A stretch of DNA of 64,000 nucleotides from Vibrio vulnificus NBRC 15645 = ATCC 27562 (lineage in GTDB: Bacteria; Pseudomonadota; Gammaproteobacteria; Enterobacterales; Vibrionaceae). The stretch covers positions 744,001-808,000 of the forward strand of contig NZ_CP012882.1 in the NCBI RefSeq assembly GCF_002224265.1, read 5' to 3'. The position numbers were made by a program, and so were the translations under genes. The notes beneath the pieces are model-generated. The model did not search any database and was not told the origin of the DNA. It was given only the letters and a program-made list of their open reading frames with translations. How positions within the stretch are numbered: the first letter of the stretch is position 1; every line of letters begins with the position of its first letter. This document shows positions 7,319 through 16,116 of this stretch, one piece after another.

Positions 7319-9343
7319 ATGAATATCCGCTTTGTACCCTCAACCCTTACCCTTGCTTTGATGGTGTCTTTTGCTGCATCGGCGGACTACGCCAGCTTAG
7401 AAAACTATCAAGGCAAGCCAGCAACGACGCACACAAAACAAGCCAATGCTGAATTGGCAAAACAGCTGCCTTGGCATGATACTTCGGCATTTGAGCGCAC
7501 TGGGCGTGGGCTCATTGCTGAGTTCGGAAGTCACCAAGCTGGCGAGTTAAAGCAGCGCTTTGACTACATGGCAGAAATGAACGTAGCGCAGCTGCCAGAC
7601 ACGGTGAATCCTTCGATTTGGCGTCAAGGCATGCTTAACTACACGGCAGGCGGCTTGTATGAAGTGACGGATGGGGTGTATCAAATTCGTGGTGCTGACC
7701 TCTCGAATATGACCATTTACCGCACCAACAATGGCTACGTGATTCACGATCCACTGCTTTCTCGAGAAGCGGCAGCGGCGTCTTGGGAATTTGCCAAACA
7801 ACATCTCCCTAAAGTGAAGGGCGGCCATAAAATCACAGGCATGATCTACTCGCACATGCATGCCGATCACTTTGGTGGCTCTCGCGGCATTCTCGATTCC
7901 GGCGATATGGTGAAAAATGCGCCTATCTATGCGCCGAAAGATTTCATCAAAGAGTTGGCCGATGAAAACATCATTGCCGGAACCGCAATGGGGCGTCGTG
8001 CAAACTACCAATATGGCACCACCCTTGATAACAATACTCAAGGCATTGTGGATAACGCGTTGGGATTGGGAACGTCACGTGGTGAAGTGACGCTAGTTAC
8101 GCCAACCGTGGAAATTGATCCACGTGAAAAAGAGATCACGATTGATGGTTTAACCTTCCTCGCGATCAACATGCCAGGCGCAGAAGCCCCAGCAGAAATC
8201 GTGCTTTATGTCCCTAAGTATCGCTCTCTCAATACCGCTGAGCTGACTTACGATGGCATGCACAATATCTACACGTTCCGCGGCGCGAAAGTGCGCGACT
8301 CCCTAGTGTGGACCAAATACCTCACCGAGCTGAAACTGCGTTTTGTTGATAGCGGTTTGGTGGACAACATCCACGCTGCGCACTCAGCGCCAGTGTGGAA
8401 TGATCCGAGCACTGAGGTGAATGAGATTTCACAATACATGGCATTACAGCGCGACAACTATGGCTTTATCCATAACCAGTCAATGCGCTTAGCAAATCAT
8501 GGCGTGACCATTCACGATGTGGGTCGTGAGATTGAGAAAATTGTGCCTCAAACGCAAAAAGAAACTTGGCACACCAATGGTTACCATGGCTCCTACAGTC
8601 ACAATGCGCGTGCGGTAGTGAACTTGTATCTTGGTTATCACGATATGAATCCAGTGAACACCAATCCATTGGAGACTCAGGATAAATCGTGCGTTTACGT
8701 CGAAGCTGCGGGTGCAGAGAGATTGTTTAAAGCTGGCCAAAGCCACTTTAGCAAAGGTGAATATCAACAAGCATCGCAACTATTTAACGACTTAGTTCAG
8801 TGTGAGCCGAACAATATTCAATACCGTTTTGCTTTAGCAGACAGCTTTGAACAGCAAGGCTATCAGTCGGAAACCATGGCATGGCGTAACTCTTACCTGC
8901 AAGGAGCCGTTGAACTGCGTACCGGTAAGATTAAGCCGTCAATCAAACTCGCGTCTGCCGATGTCATTGCCAATACTCCAACGGGTATGTTCCTTGATTT
9001 CGTTGCGGTGAAACTCAATGCAACAAAAGCAGAGCAAGCGGGTTTGGATTTCCGTTTTGGCGTGTCACACCCTGAGCTGAAAGAGCATTACTACGGTGAA
9101 GTGTCCAACGCGAATATGGCCAATATTCAAGTAGATAAGTTACCAAAAACGGATGTGACTCTATCCATCAGTAAGAGCGACTTAACGCAAATGGTACTCG
9201 GTAAAACAACGTTAGATAAGCTAGTAAAAGAAGGAAAGGCAAACCTGAAAGGGGATGCCCAACTGATAAAAGCATTGTCGGAATGTTTAGATGAGTTTGA
9301 TGGCTTGTTTGAAATTCTTCCAATGCCGAATAAAAAAGCATAG
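7319..9343 (+). CDS. Periplasmic alkyl sulfatase (SdsA1/YjcS-type metallo-beta-lactamase fold)
   Basis: 674 residues with a signal peptide (cut near ASA-DY, residue 22). The MBL domain carries the binuclear zinc motif H179-M-H181-A-D183-H184 in YSHMHADHFGGSRGI. Further on are the alkyl-sulfatase dimerisation domain (about 400-530; AEAAGAERLFKAGQSHFSKG) and a C-terminal SCP2-like domain (about 560-670) that in SdsA1 holds the aliphatic chain. Family members hydrolyse primary alkyl sulfates such as SDS to the alcohol and sulfate. SD GAGAGA upstream. It is a single-gene unit closed by a terminator. Whether the natural substrate is a surfactant or another sulfate ester cannot be told. Confidence 0.9.
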   Translation: MNIRFVPSTLTLALMVSFAASADYASLENYQGKPATTHTKQANAELAKQLPWHDTSAFERTGRGLIAEFGSHQAGELKQRFDYMAEMNVAQLPDTVNPSIWRQGMLNYTAGGLYEVTDGVYQIRGADLSNMTIYRTNNGYVIHDPLLSREAAAASWEFAKQHLPKVKGGHKITGMIYSHMHADHFGGSRGILDSGDMVKNAPIYAPKDFIKELADENIIAGTAMGRRANYQYGTTLDNNTQGIVDNALGLGTSRGEVTLVTPTVEIDPREKEITIDGLTFLAINMPGAEAPAEIVLYVPKYRSLNTAELTYDGMHNIYTFRGAKVRDSLVWTKYLTELKLRFVDSGLVDNIHAAHSAPVWNDPSTEVNEISQYMALQRDNYGFIHNQSMRLANHGVTIHDVGREIEKIVPQTQKETWHTNGYHGSYSHNARAVVNLYLGYHDMNPVNTNPLETQDKSCVYVEAAGAERLFKAGQSHFSKGEYQQASQLFNDLVQCEPNNIQYRFALADSFEQQGYQSETMAWRNSYLQGAVELRTGKIKPSIKLASADVIANTPTGMFLDFVAVKLNATKAEQAGLDFRFGVSHPELKEHYYGEVSNANMANIQVDKLPKTDVTLSISKSDLTQMVLGKTTLDKLVKEGKANLKGDAQLIKALSECLDEFDGLFEILPMPNKKA

Positions 9344-9359
9344 AAAGTGCTAACCCCAT

Positions 9360-9391
9360 ATCCCTCAACTTCGGTTGAGGGATTTTTTCTT
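9360..9391 (+). terminator. Intrinsic terminator after alkyl sulfatase
   Basis: Stem CCCTCAAC/GTTGAGGG closed by a TTCG-type tetraloop region and followed by ATTTTTTCTT, 17 bp after the stop codon. Confidence 0.9.
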
Positions 9392-9520
9392 AATTCCCGT
9401 CGTTGAATCAAAAAAAGTGCAAAAAGTGGGCACTGAATGGAATAGCGACAATTCCCAATTGATTAGAACGATTTTGTAAAATGCTCAGTTTAAACGACCA
9501 ATAAAACAAGGCTCTACATT

Positions 9521-10033
9521 ATGTCTACCTCTAAAGAAAACCTAGAGAATAAGGACGGTCTAGGCACTAAGCTAATCAGGTTTGTTCGATACACCTTAGG
9601 ATTTTTAATCAAAGCGGTGATCGCCATCGGTGTGCTGGTGGGGTCATCAGTGGCCCTGTCTAAACTCGGTGCTATTCATGGCAAAGACCTACCAGAGAAC
9701 TACTTTTCCAACGGTTACCCCACTATTTTACGTTTGCTCGATTCCGAAGTGTTTATGGGTTTCATCTTTTTCGTGACTGTGGCTGTACTCATTTATGTGG
9801 CTTATCTTTTCTGGCGACTTCACGAAGTGGCGGTGCATCGTTCGTCAGAAATGTCGAGTGCTCACACCCAATTGGTCTTTGCTTTATCACTGTGCGGACT
9901 GTTTGTGGATAAAGCGTGGTGGGTGTTAGCGATCATTATTGCCTTTGCGCGGTGGGATGTGCTGGCCAAAGAGCTCTCTAACATCATCCGCAATGGTGTA
10001 CGAAGCAATAAATCAACGGAGAATAACGCATGA
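9521..10033 (+). CDS. Inner-membrane protein of unknown function, partner of HlyD-type gene
   Basis: 170 residues, with a charged N-terminus (no signal peptide) and about three to four membrane helices (28-48, 85-108, 125-152). The acidic/basic ends and a KAWWVLAIIIAFARWDVLAKE segment are notable. The stop overlaps the start of the HlyD-family gene (ATGA), so the two are translationally coupled. In E. coli, small DUF3302 membrane proteins (YiaW, YibI) sit next to HlyD-type YiaV/YibH; this gene occupies the same place but I cannot claim homology. A role in the assembly or function of the HlyD partner is inferred from context only. Confidence 0.8.
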   Translation: MSTSKENLENKDGLGTKLIRFVRYTLGFLIKAVIAIGVLVGSSVALSKLGAIHGKDLPENYFSNGYPTILRLLDSEVFMGFIFFVTVAVLIYVAYLFWRLHEVAVHRSSEMSSAHTQLVFALSLCGLFVDKAWWVLAIIIAFARWDVLAKELSNIIRNGVRSNKSTENNA

Positions 10034-11061
10034 AAGAGATAATGCTGCCCTATGTGTTCATCTGTTGGATTTTGGTGAAAACAGGCTTGGTGAAGTGGAC
10101 GCTGAAAAACGCCGTGATCATTGTTGGTATTGGTGTGGTGTTGGCGTTGGCTCTGTTTACTGCCCACCGTTTTTGGTCTCCAGCGGATCTAACCAATAGC
10201 ACCACAGTCAAAGCTCCTCATGCGGTGCTCAGCCCACTGATAGGACAAGAAGTGGAAGCGGTGTTTGTCGATCACAACCAAATGGTGAAAAAAGGCGATT
10301 TGATCTACACGCTGCGTACCGAAGATACGGAATCGCAGATGAATGGTTTGCTGGCGCAAAAAAAAGCGGCGCAAGCTGAGATTTTGGCGCTGACTTATCA
10401 AATTGAAAATGACAAAAAGAACCTGCAAAGGCTTGAAAAACTGCACGACTATGCGCAGGAATTTCAACGAGATGATGTGCGCACGCGCATTGAATCCACT
10501 GAAGCAAAAATCGCCTCGGTTAATGCACAAATCCTCAATATTGAAGCGCAAATGGCAACCGCGACTTGGCAAAATGAACGCCGTGAGATCCGTGCGCCGT
10601 TTGATGGCCAACTTTCGATCACCAACATCGTCAGTGGTACGCGTTTAGGTAACATGCATCTGTATGACACTAGTAAGAAGTTTGTCGAAATGCGTATTGC
10701 CGATCAGACCTTTAGAGGTATTGAAGTTGGCCAATTTGCTGAGTTCTATGTGGATGCCTATCCGGGAGAAATCTTCCGTGGGCGAGTTCATAGCGTAACG
10801 ACGGGGACGGGCGAAGCGGCGGTCTCGGTAATCAACGGCTCGCAGCATGTTCGTCAGCACGTTGGCAACAATATGGGGTCGCATGGTCGCACCATTATTA
10901 TTGAGTTTATCGAACCTACTGGTTACAACGTGCCAATTGGCGCGACTGGGGCGGGGTGGGTGTCGGCCAAAAAACCACATCCACTGCTTGGATTTATGGA
11001 TATTATTGGCGCGGCAACGGTTCGCTTAAAAGCGTATAAGTCCTATTTGTCGGCGATGTAA
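10030..11061 (+). CDS. HlyD/EmrA-type membrane fusion protein (YibH/YiaV-like)
   Basis: 343 residues. Two short hydrophobic N-terminal segments (about 5-15 and 25-48) anchor it in the inner membrane. Then come a biotinyl-lipoyl-like strand (VKAPHAVLSPLIGQEVEAVFVDHNQMVKKGDLIYTL), a long helical hairpin (about 105-180, rich in K, E, Q), the second lipoyl half (REIRAPFDGQLSITNIVSGT) and a beta-barrel domain. This is the periplasmic adaptor architecture of efflux and secretion systems. No transporter ATPase, MFS or RND gene adjoins it; its partner is the upstream 4-bp-overlapping membrane protein. Substrate unknown. Confidence 0.88.
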   Translation: MKEIMLPYVFICWILVKTGLVKWTLKNAVIIVGIGVVLALALFTAHRFWSPADLTNSTTVKAPHAVLSPLIGQEVEAVFVDHNQMVKKGDLIYTLRTEDTESQMNGLLAQKKAAQAEILALTYQIENDKKNLQRLEKLHDYAQEFQRDDVRTRIESTEAKIASVNAQILNIEAQMATATWQNERREIRAPFDGQLSITNIVSGTRLGNMHLYDTSKKFVEMRIADQTFRGIEVGQFAEFYVDAYPGEIFRGRVHSVTTGTGEAAVSVINGSQHVRQHVGNNMGSHGRTIIIEFIEPTGYNVPIGATGAGWVSAKKPHPLLGFMDIIGAATVRLKAYKSYLSAM

Positions 11062-11106
11062 GTGCCTCGTTTTTCACAACAATGAGCGAGTGTGGGTGGT
11101 TAAAAT

Positions 11107-11144
11107 CAAGGCCATGAGCTTAAATGCGCGTGGCCTTGTTTTGT
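11107..11144 (+). terminator. Intrinsic terminator after HlyD-type gene
   Basis: CAAGGCCA (11107-11114) pairs with TGGCCTTG (11131-11138), followed by TTTTGTG. Lies between this operon and a convergent LysR gene. Confidence 0.75.
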
Positions 11145-11222
11145 GTTTCACCAATGTGTTTGCAATCCGGTTTGAAAAGAGGAAATGAAAGATTTAAATC
11201 GTGAGCTTGCATTGGGTTGTGA

Positions 11223-12047
11223 TTACGCGTGATGTTTATTGCTCCAGCGCGTTTTAATATTGTGTTCCACCACTGAAATAATGAGATCAGTGAGCCATTT
11301 TTGTTTTGCCGCATGGCGAAGAGAGGCTTTCGTAATGAGTGCGACATCAATATTCAATCGTGTCTGTTTGGTAGAAGAAAAATGCGGTTCATAACGCAAG
11401 GTATAACAATCTTCCATTAACTGCATCATAAGTGCGTGGCTATCAACAATAATGCCAACATTCGTCTCCGGTTCGAGCGTTTTAAAATGATCACTGTATT
11501 CGTTTACTCCTGAAACAATAAATTTCACATACTCGCCTTCTTTATTGCCTTCAAAATATCCTGCACCAGAATGTATTCTTTTTTGATAGAACGCTTGAGG
11601 CTTATCATTAATAATGTGCAAGCCAATATCGACACTCTCATTTAGAATAAGAGACTCACTGTGTTCTCCCCATTGCCTAATTTCAATTTTGGCCTTGGTC
11701 TCGGATCGAATAGCTTCAATGAGTGCTTTGCCGATCTGAATCAAATAAGGTTCAACAATGTGTAAGGTGACTTTATCAAGCAGAGAAGGATCAAACTGCT
11801 GTGGAACGAGTGCAGAGTCGATTTGTTCTAAGGCGATACGAATCTTAGGTTCTATGACGTTTGCATAGTCAGTGGGCACTAACCCTGTACTTTCCCGTAG
11901 AAAAAGTGGATCGGCCAACTCTTCCCTCAACTGCGCCAAAACTTTTGAAACGTAAGATTGTGAACGCCCTAATTTTTTTGCGCAACGTTGTGTCGAACGA
12001 GTTTGCATTAATAGTAGGAATACGTGGAGGTTATTTAAATTGTTCAT
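11223..12047 (-). CDS. LysR family transcriptional regulator
   Basis: 274 residues. N-terminal HTH about 4-62 (TRSTQRCAKKLGRSQSYVSKVLAQL) followed by a less conserved effector domain. It is shorter than the usual 295-310 residues and has an unusual Cys in the HTH. Divergent from the FadL-type porin gene (283 bp of AT-rich spacer between), which is its most likely neighbour target; that is inference from position. Convergent with the HlyD operon. Confidence 0.82.
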   Translation of the reverse strand: MNNLNNLHVFLLLMQTRSTQRCAKKLGRSQSYVSKVLAQLREELADPLFLRESTGLVPTDYANVIEPKIRIALEQIDSALVPQQFDPSLLDKVTLHIVEPYLIQIGKALIEAIRSETKAKIEIRQWGEHSESLILNESVDIGLHIINDKPQAFYQKRIHSGAGYFEGNKEGEYVKFIVSGVNEYSDHFKTLEPETNVGIIVDSHALMMQLMEDCYTLRYEPHFSSTKQTRLNIDVALITKASLRHAAKQKWLTDLIISVVEHNIKTRWSNKHHA

Positions 12048-12330
12048 AGCCTTCTTCTTATCTTGTTTTGAACAATAATAATATCCAATATTTTGTTTTT
12101 TCGTGTGTGGTTATTGTAAGATAAATTCAGTGTTCTACACTATCACTTGTTGATAACTATATAATTTAAAGTAAATAATTTCAGGTCAAGGTGCGGAAAG
12201 GAATAACCATTATTCCAAAATGGAAAGTAAATCAAAGTAAAATTAGGTTTATTTTTAAAAGAATCTAAGTATGAAAAATATCTTCTCTTCTGTTTTGAGT
12301 GACCACGACAATAGGGAGGAAGGTGGCACT

Positions 12331-13527
12331 TTGCGCCCTTCCAACTGGCTAACATTTTCACTGCTGAGTGCTTCTCTTTTTACTCCTTTTCCCGCCATCG
12401 GCAGTGGCATTTTTCTGCAAGAAGCGGTCATCGCAAACGCCGGTACGACGGGCGCAGGGGATGGTGTGTATACGCAGTCGGCGGCGGCAATGTGGGCAAA
12501 TCCAGCAACCATGCCGTGGATGGGCGAGACACTGACAACCGTCAATGTCACGGCGTTTGACTTGCAAATTAACTATCACGATCAATCGGGTGTCGGTGAT
12601 GGGCAAGCGGCGTCTTTGATGCCATCTGCTGGCCTGTTTCATGTTCGCCAACTCAACGAAGACGTGCACTTTGGCATCGCGTTGGGCACGGTGGGCGGCT
12701 CCAGCCTAGATTACGGCTCTGAGTGGCAAGGTGCGGCACTGATGACGGATATTGCGTTGGCGGCAGTGCAAATCAACCCTGCACTCGGTTTTAAAGTGAC
12801 CGACCAGCTTTCTTGGGGGATCGGCGCGCAAATCAGTTGGGCTTCTTTGGAAATGGGCATGGCTAATGCTCGACGGCTTGAGCAATCTTCTGATTGGGCC
12901 TACGGTTTCAACGCTGGCGTGATGTATCGGGTGAGTGAGCGGTGGAATTTGGGGGCAAGTTTTCGCTCCAAAGTGAATCATGAGTTTTCAACTGAGCTCA
13001 GTGGTGGGCAACGTGCACTTCCAGTAGGCACGGATCTGGTTGTGCCCGCGATTGTGGATGTGAGTAGCAGCTACGCAGTGAATCCGAAGCTTAAGTTACT
13101 CGCTTCGATCCAATTACACCGCTGGAGTGAATGGGATGAGACAGTGTTTGATTTTGGCCGTGTAGATTCAAATCCTCTAGGGCTGAACTCGATAGATCGT
13201 CAGTGGGAGGATGTCTGGAAGATGGCCATTGGTACGGATTACCAGCTCAATGCCGATTGGCGTTTAAAGGCCGGTTTCTCGTATGAATCTTCACCACAAG
13301 ATGATCCCAGCAAACAGTGGGTCGATTTGCCCGTTGGCCAGCAATATCGTTACTCAGTTGGTGCTACGACGCAGTGGGATAGTTATGTCCTCGATGTTTA
13401 CTACGAGTATGCAGATCTAGGAGAAGTGGATATTGCTCCGCGGAAAATAGCGAATCAAGATGTGGGTATAAGTGGCGCCTTTGAAGGCCGTATTCACTTT
13501 GTTGGTTTGAGCGTCAGCTTTAAGTAA
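12331..13527 (+). CDS. FadL/OmpP1-type outer-membrane transport protein
   Basis: About 398 residues from TTG 12331. I prefer this start because GGGAGGAAGG lies just upstream and because the protein then begins with a proper signal peptide (RPSNWLTFSLLSASLFTPFPAIGS). An ATG at 12271 in the same frame adds 20 polar residues and has no SD. The mature N-terminus carries the FadL hatch features: GIFLQEAVIANAGTTGAGD and the NPA motif in AAAMWANPATMPW. The rest is a predicted 14-strand barrel ending in Phe-Lys (GLSVSFK). FadL proteins take up long-chain fatty acids and other hydrophobic compounds across the outer membrane. A terminator follows. Confidence 0.87.
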   Translation: MRPSNWLTFSLLSASLFTPFPAIGSGIFLQEAVIANAGTTGAGDGVYTQSAAAMWANPATMPWMGETLTTVNVTAFDLQINYHDQSGVGDGQAASLMPSAGLFHVRQLNEDVHFGIALGTVGGSSLDYGSEWQGAALMTDIALAAVQINPALGFKVTDQLSWGIGAQISWASLEMGMANARRLEQSSDWAYGFNAGVMYRVSERWNLGASFRSKVNHEFSTELSGGQRALPVGTDLVVPAIVDVSSSYAVNPKLKLLASIQLHRWSEWDETVFDFGRVDSNPLGLNSIDRQWEDVWKMAIGTDYQLNADWRLKAGFSYESSPQDDPSKQWVDLPVGQQYRYSVGATTQWDSYVLDVYYEYADLGEVDIAPRKIANQDVGISGAFEGRIHFVGLSVSFK

Positions 13528-13535
13528 GCGCATCT

Positions 13536-13565
13536 GCTCCGAGTTTTTGAGCTCGGAGCTTTCTT
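13536..13565 (+). terminator. Intrinsic terminator after fadL-like gene
   Basis: GCTCCGAG (13536-13543) pairs with CTCGGAGC (13552-13559), followed by TTTCTT, 9 bp after the stop codon. Confidence 0.8.
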
Positions 13566-13646
13566 GATCCGGTTAAAGTGTTCGTAAAAGTGGTGAGGCC
13601 GCGATAAAGTGTGTTCTTCCATGGATTTAAAAAGAGAGCACCTTCC

Positions 13647-14687
13647 ATGCCCTATTCCCCAGTAAAAACCGCCCTCATCGGTTACGGTTTTTCCGCTAAA
13701 ACCTTCCATCTGCCATTTATCGAATCTCTACCTGAGTTAGCCTTGTGTGCGATAAGCTCCAGCCAGCAAGCGGCTGTGTTAGCCGATTTTCCGCAAGCAG
13801 AGTGGTATGGCGATGCTTACCAAATGCTGGATCAAAGTGATGCGGAACTGGTGATCATAACCGCGCCAAATGACGTGCATTTCCCATTGGCAAAATATGC
13901 CCTGGAGCGGGGTAAACATGTGATCGTGGAAAAACCATTTGTGACGCGCAAAGAAGATGGGGAAGCGCTTATTCAGTTGGCTGAGCAACAAGGCTTAGTG
14001 TTGAGTGTTTTTCACAATAGACGCTGGGATGGTGACTTCCTGACGGTGAAAAAGCTGATTGAAACAGGTCAGCTAGGCGAGGTGAAACTGTTTGAGTCGC
14101 ATTTTGACCGCTACCGTCCTGAAGTTCGCCAGCGCTGGCGTGAGCTGGCTCAAGAGGGAGGCGGTATTTTGTATGACTTGGCGCCGCATCTGCTTGATCA
14201 AACACTCGCGCTGTTTGGCTTGCCGCAAGCGATCAATGCGCAATGTCGAATCATGCGCCCGCAAGGGCAAACCATCGATTACTACAATTTGATTCTCCAT
14301 TACCCTGGCCACTTGGTGCATTTACATTCCAACTTATACAGCCCAGAGCCTAACTTACGTTTTCGTGTGTTAGGCTCGTTGGCGAAATACGAAAAGTATG
14401 GCTTGGATCCGCAGGAAGGTTATTTGAAACAAGGAGTTCAGCCAAAAGACGAAAGCTGGGCGCGTGAAGAGCCTGAGCACTATGGCCGAATGTATCGTGA
14501 ATCGGATGCGGAAACGGTGCCTACCGAGTTGGGGGGCTACCAGCACTATTTTACTGGCGTAGCGAATGCCATCCGTCTTGGTGCGGCGAATCCTGTCACA
14601 GCGCAAGAGGCATTGAATAATATTGCCCTGATTGAACTAGCGCTAGAAAGTAGCCGTACAGGGCAAACTCTAACCATTGATTGGTGA
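13647..14687 (+). CDS. Gfo/Idh/MocA family NAD(P)-dependent oxidoreductase (YdgJ-like)
   Basis: 346 residues from ATG 13647 (AGAGAG about 9 nt upstream); the open frame starts 12 codons earlier but that extension precedes the conserved VKTALIGYGFSAKTFHLPF Rossmann start. NAD(P)-binding domain about 1-120, with EKPF (VIVEKPFVTRK) holding the catalytic-site Lys of the family, then the C-terminal alpha/beta domain with GGGILYDLAPHLLDQTL. E. coli YdgJ, which it resembles in length and motifs, is a sugar/inositol dehydrogenase-type enzyme. Substrate not determined. It is convergent with tyrS. Confidence 0.9.
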   Translation: MPYSPVKTALIGYGFSAKTFHLPFIESLPELALCAISSSQQAAVLADFPQAEWYGDAYQMLDQSDAELVIITAPNDVHFPLAKYALERGKHVIVEKPFVTRKEDGEALIQLAEQQGLVLSVFHNRRWDGDFLTVKKLIETGQLGEVKLFESHFDRYRPEVRQRWRELAQEGGGILYDLAPHLLDQTLALFGLPQAINAQCRIMRPQGQTIDYYNLILHYPGHLVHLHSNLYSPEPNLRFRVLGSLAKYEKYGLDPQEGYLKQGVQPKDESWAREEPEHYGRMYRESDAETVPTELGGYQHYFTGVANAIRLGAANPVTAQEALNNIALIELALESSRTGQTLTIDW

Positions 14688-14703
14688 TGGAAGGAGTGCT
14701 TGA

Positions 14704-14726
14704 TGAAGCCAGCACAAAGCTGGCTT
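14704..14726. terminator. Hairpin between convergent oxidoreductase and tyrS genes
   Basis: GAAGCCAGC (14704-14712) pairs with GCTGGCTTC (14718-14726). There is no good T-run on either side, so termination efficiency is doubtful, but the position between two convergent stops suits a shared terminator. Confidence 0.5.
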
Positions 14727-14745
14727 CGTGATGCCTAAGTAAGGC

Positions 14746-16014
14746 TTACTTTTGAGTGAGTTTCACCATCGCAAACTGCTTTTTGCCCCTTTGCACAATA
14801 TAGTATTGATCATACAAAGCGAATGTCTGCGCTAAGGTCTGCTCATGCCAACGTTCGCCGTTAATACGAATCGCCCCATTTTCCAGCCATTCACGAGCCT
14901 GACGCTTCGAGCTCGCTAGGCCTGTCTCCAAGAGCAAGGTGATCACATCACTCACGTGCGTCAATAGGGTACAAGGTAACCCATCTTGCTCAAGTTGTTG
15001 CAACTCGGCTAAATTCAGTTGGTTGAGTTGGCCGCTAAATAACGCCTCTGATATACGCTGCGCACTCTCTAGCCCCGCTTGCCCATGTACAAATCGCGTC
15101 ATTTCTTCGGCGAGAATTTTCTGTGCGCTTGGTTTGCCTACTTGCGCTTTATCAGAGGTTTCAATGTGTTCAATCTGCTTGACAGAGAGGAAGGTGTAGT
15201 AGCGAAGGAAGCGATACACGTCCGCATCATCGCTGTTGAGCCAAAATTGATAAAACATGTAGGGTGAGGTTTTCGCCGCATCAAGCCAGATTGCTCCGCT
15301 CTCGGTTTTGCCAAACTTTGCGCCATCGGATTTAGTGATCAAAGGCAAAGTTAAACCATGTACGGTAGTGCCATTGAGGCGGCGAGTTAAATCAATACCG
15401 CTGACGATGTTGCCCCACTGATCATTGCCGCCAATTTGCAATGCGCATTGGTGCGTTTGGTTCAGTTGAGCGAAGTCGTAAGATTGCAGCAGCGAATAGC
15501 TGAACTCAGTGAAAGAGATGCCTTGATCTGGGCGAGCCAAACGCTGTTTAACCGATTCTCGCTGAATCATGGCATTGACGGAAAAATGCTTGCCAATATC
15601 GCGGAAAAACGCGATCACGCCAATGGATTGCATCCAATCAGCATTATTCACCATGAGGAGCGGTTGAGTGAGGTGCGGTGTCATCAACTGTTGAATCTGC
15701 GCAGCTAACGCGCTCACCCAGGCCGCCACCGTTTCGGCGCTATTGAGGCTTCTTTCGCTGGCTTTAAAACTTGGGTCTCCAATCATGCCCGTTGCACCGC
15801 CGATGAGCGCGATGCCTTGATGCCCGGCATCTTGAAAGCGTTTTAGCATAATCAAAGGCACTAAATGACCGATATGTAAGCTGCCCGCGGTGGGGTCAAA
15901 ACCGCAGTAGAGTGTTTGTGGTTGGCAAAACAGCGCGATGAGTTGTTCAAGGTCGGTGGTTTGCGCGATCAGCCCTCGTTGGGCCAAGTCATCAAAGAGT
16001 AATTGTGAATTCAT
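14746..16014 (-). CDS. tyrS: Tyrosyl-tRNA synthetase
   Basis: 422 residues, full length for bacterial TyrRS. Class I signature HIGH is at HIGHL ([13 protein letters not shown], about residues 47-50) and the KMSKS loop appears as KFGKT ([12 protein letters not shown]). Tyrosine-pocket motifs [12 protein letters not shown] and [11 protein letters not shown] are present. The last about 65 residues form the S4-like RNA-binding domain ([26 protein letters not shown]). It charges tRNA-Tyr with tyrosine. Vibrio often carries two TyrRS genes; which one this is cannot be told. SD GGAGG is 4 nt from ATG and partly inside an inverted repeat (separate entry). Confidence 0.95.
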   Translation of the reverse strand: MNSQLLFDDLAQRGLIAQTTDLEQLIALFCQPQTLYCGFDPTAGSLHIGHLVPLIMLKRFQDAGHQGIALIGGATGMIGDPSFKASERSLNSAETVAAWVSALAAQIQQLMTPHLTQPLLMVNNADWMQSIGVIAFFRDIGKHFSVNAMIQRESVKQRLARPDQGISFTEFSYSLLQSYDFAQLNQTHQCALQIGGNDQWGNIVSGIDLTRRLNGTTVHGLTLPLITKSDGAKFGKTESGAIWLDAAKTSPYMFYQFWLNSDDADVYRFLRYYTFLSVKQIEHIETSDKAQVGKPSAQKILAEEMTRFVHGQAGLESAQRISEALFSGQLNQLNLAELQQLEQDGLPCTLLTHVSDVITLLLETGLASSKRQAREWLENGAIRINGERWHEQTLAQTFALYDQYYIVQRGKKQFAMVKLTQK

Positions 16015-16041
16015 GCTGCCTCCAAAATCTAGACAGGCAGC
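16015..16041 (-). promoter_or_regulatory. Leader hairpin overlapping the tyrS Shine-Dalgarno sequence
   Basis: Read on the minus strand, GCTGCCT, 13 bases, AGGCAGC, then ATG of tyrS directly. The SD (GGAGG, 16019-16023) has its last bases inside the right arm, so folding would hide it. This suggests translational control or only mRNA protection; seen in sequence, function inferred. Confidence 0.45.
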
Positions 16042-16116
16042 GTATAAGATCAGGCCAGATCATGACGATATCCCTAAAGGGATAAAAGCGGTGATTAAGC
16101 TAGCGAGATCTGGAAA

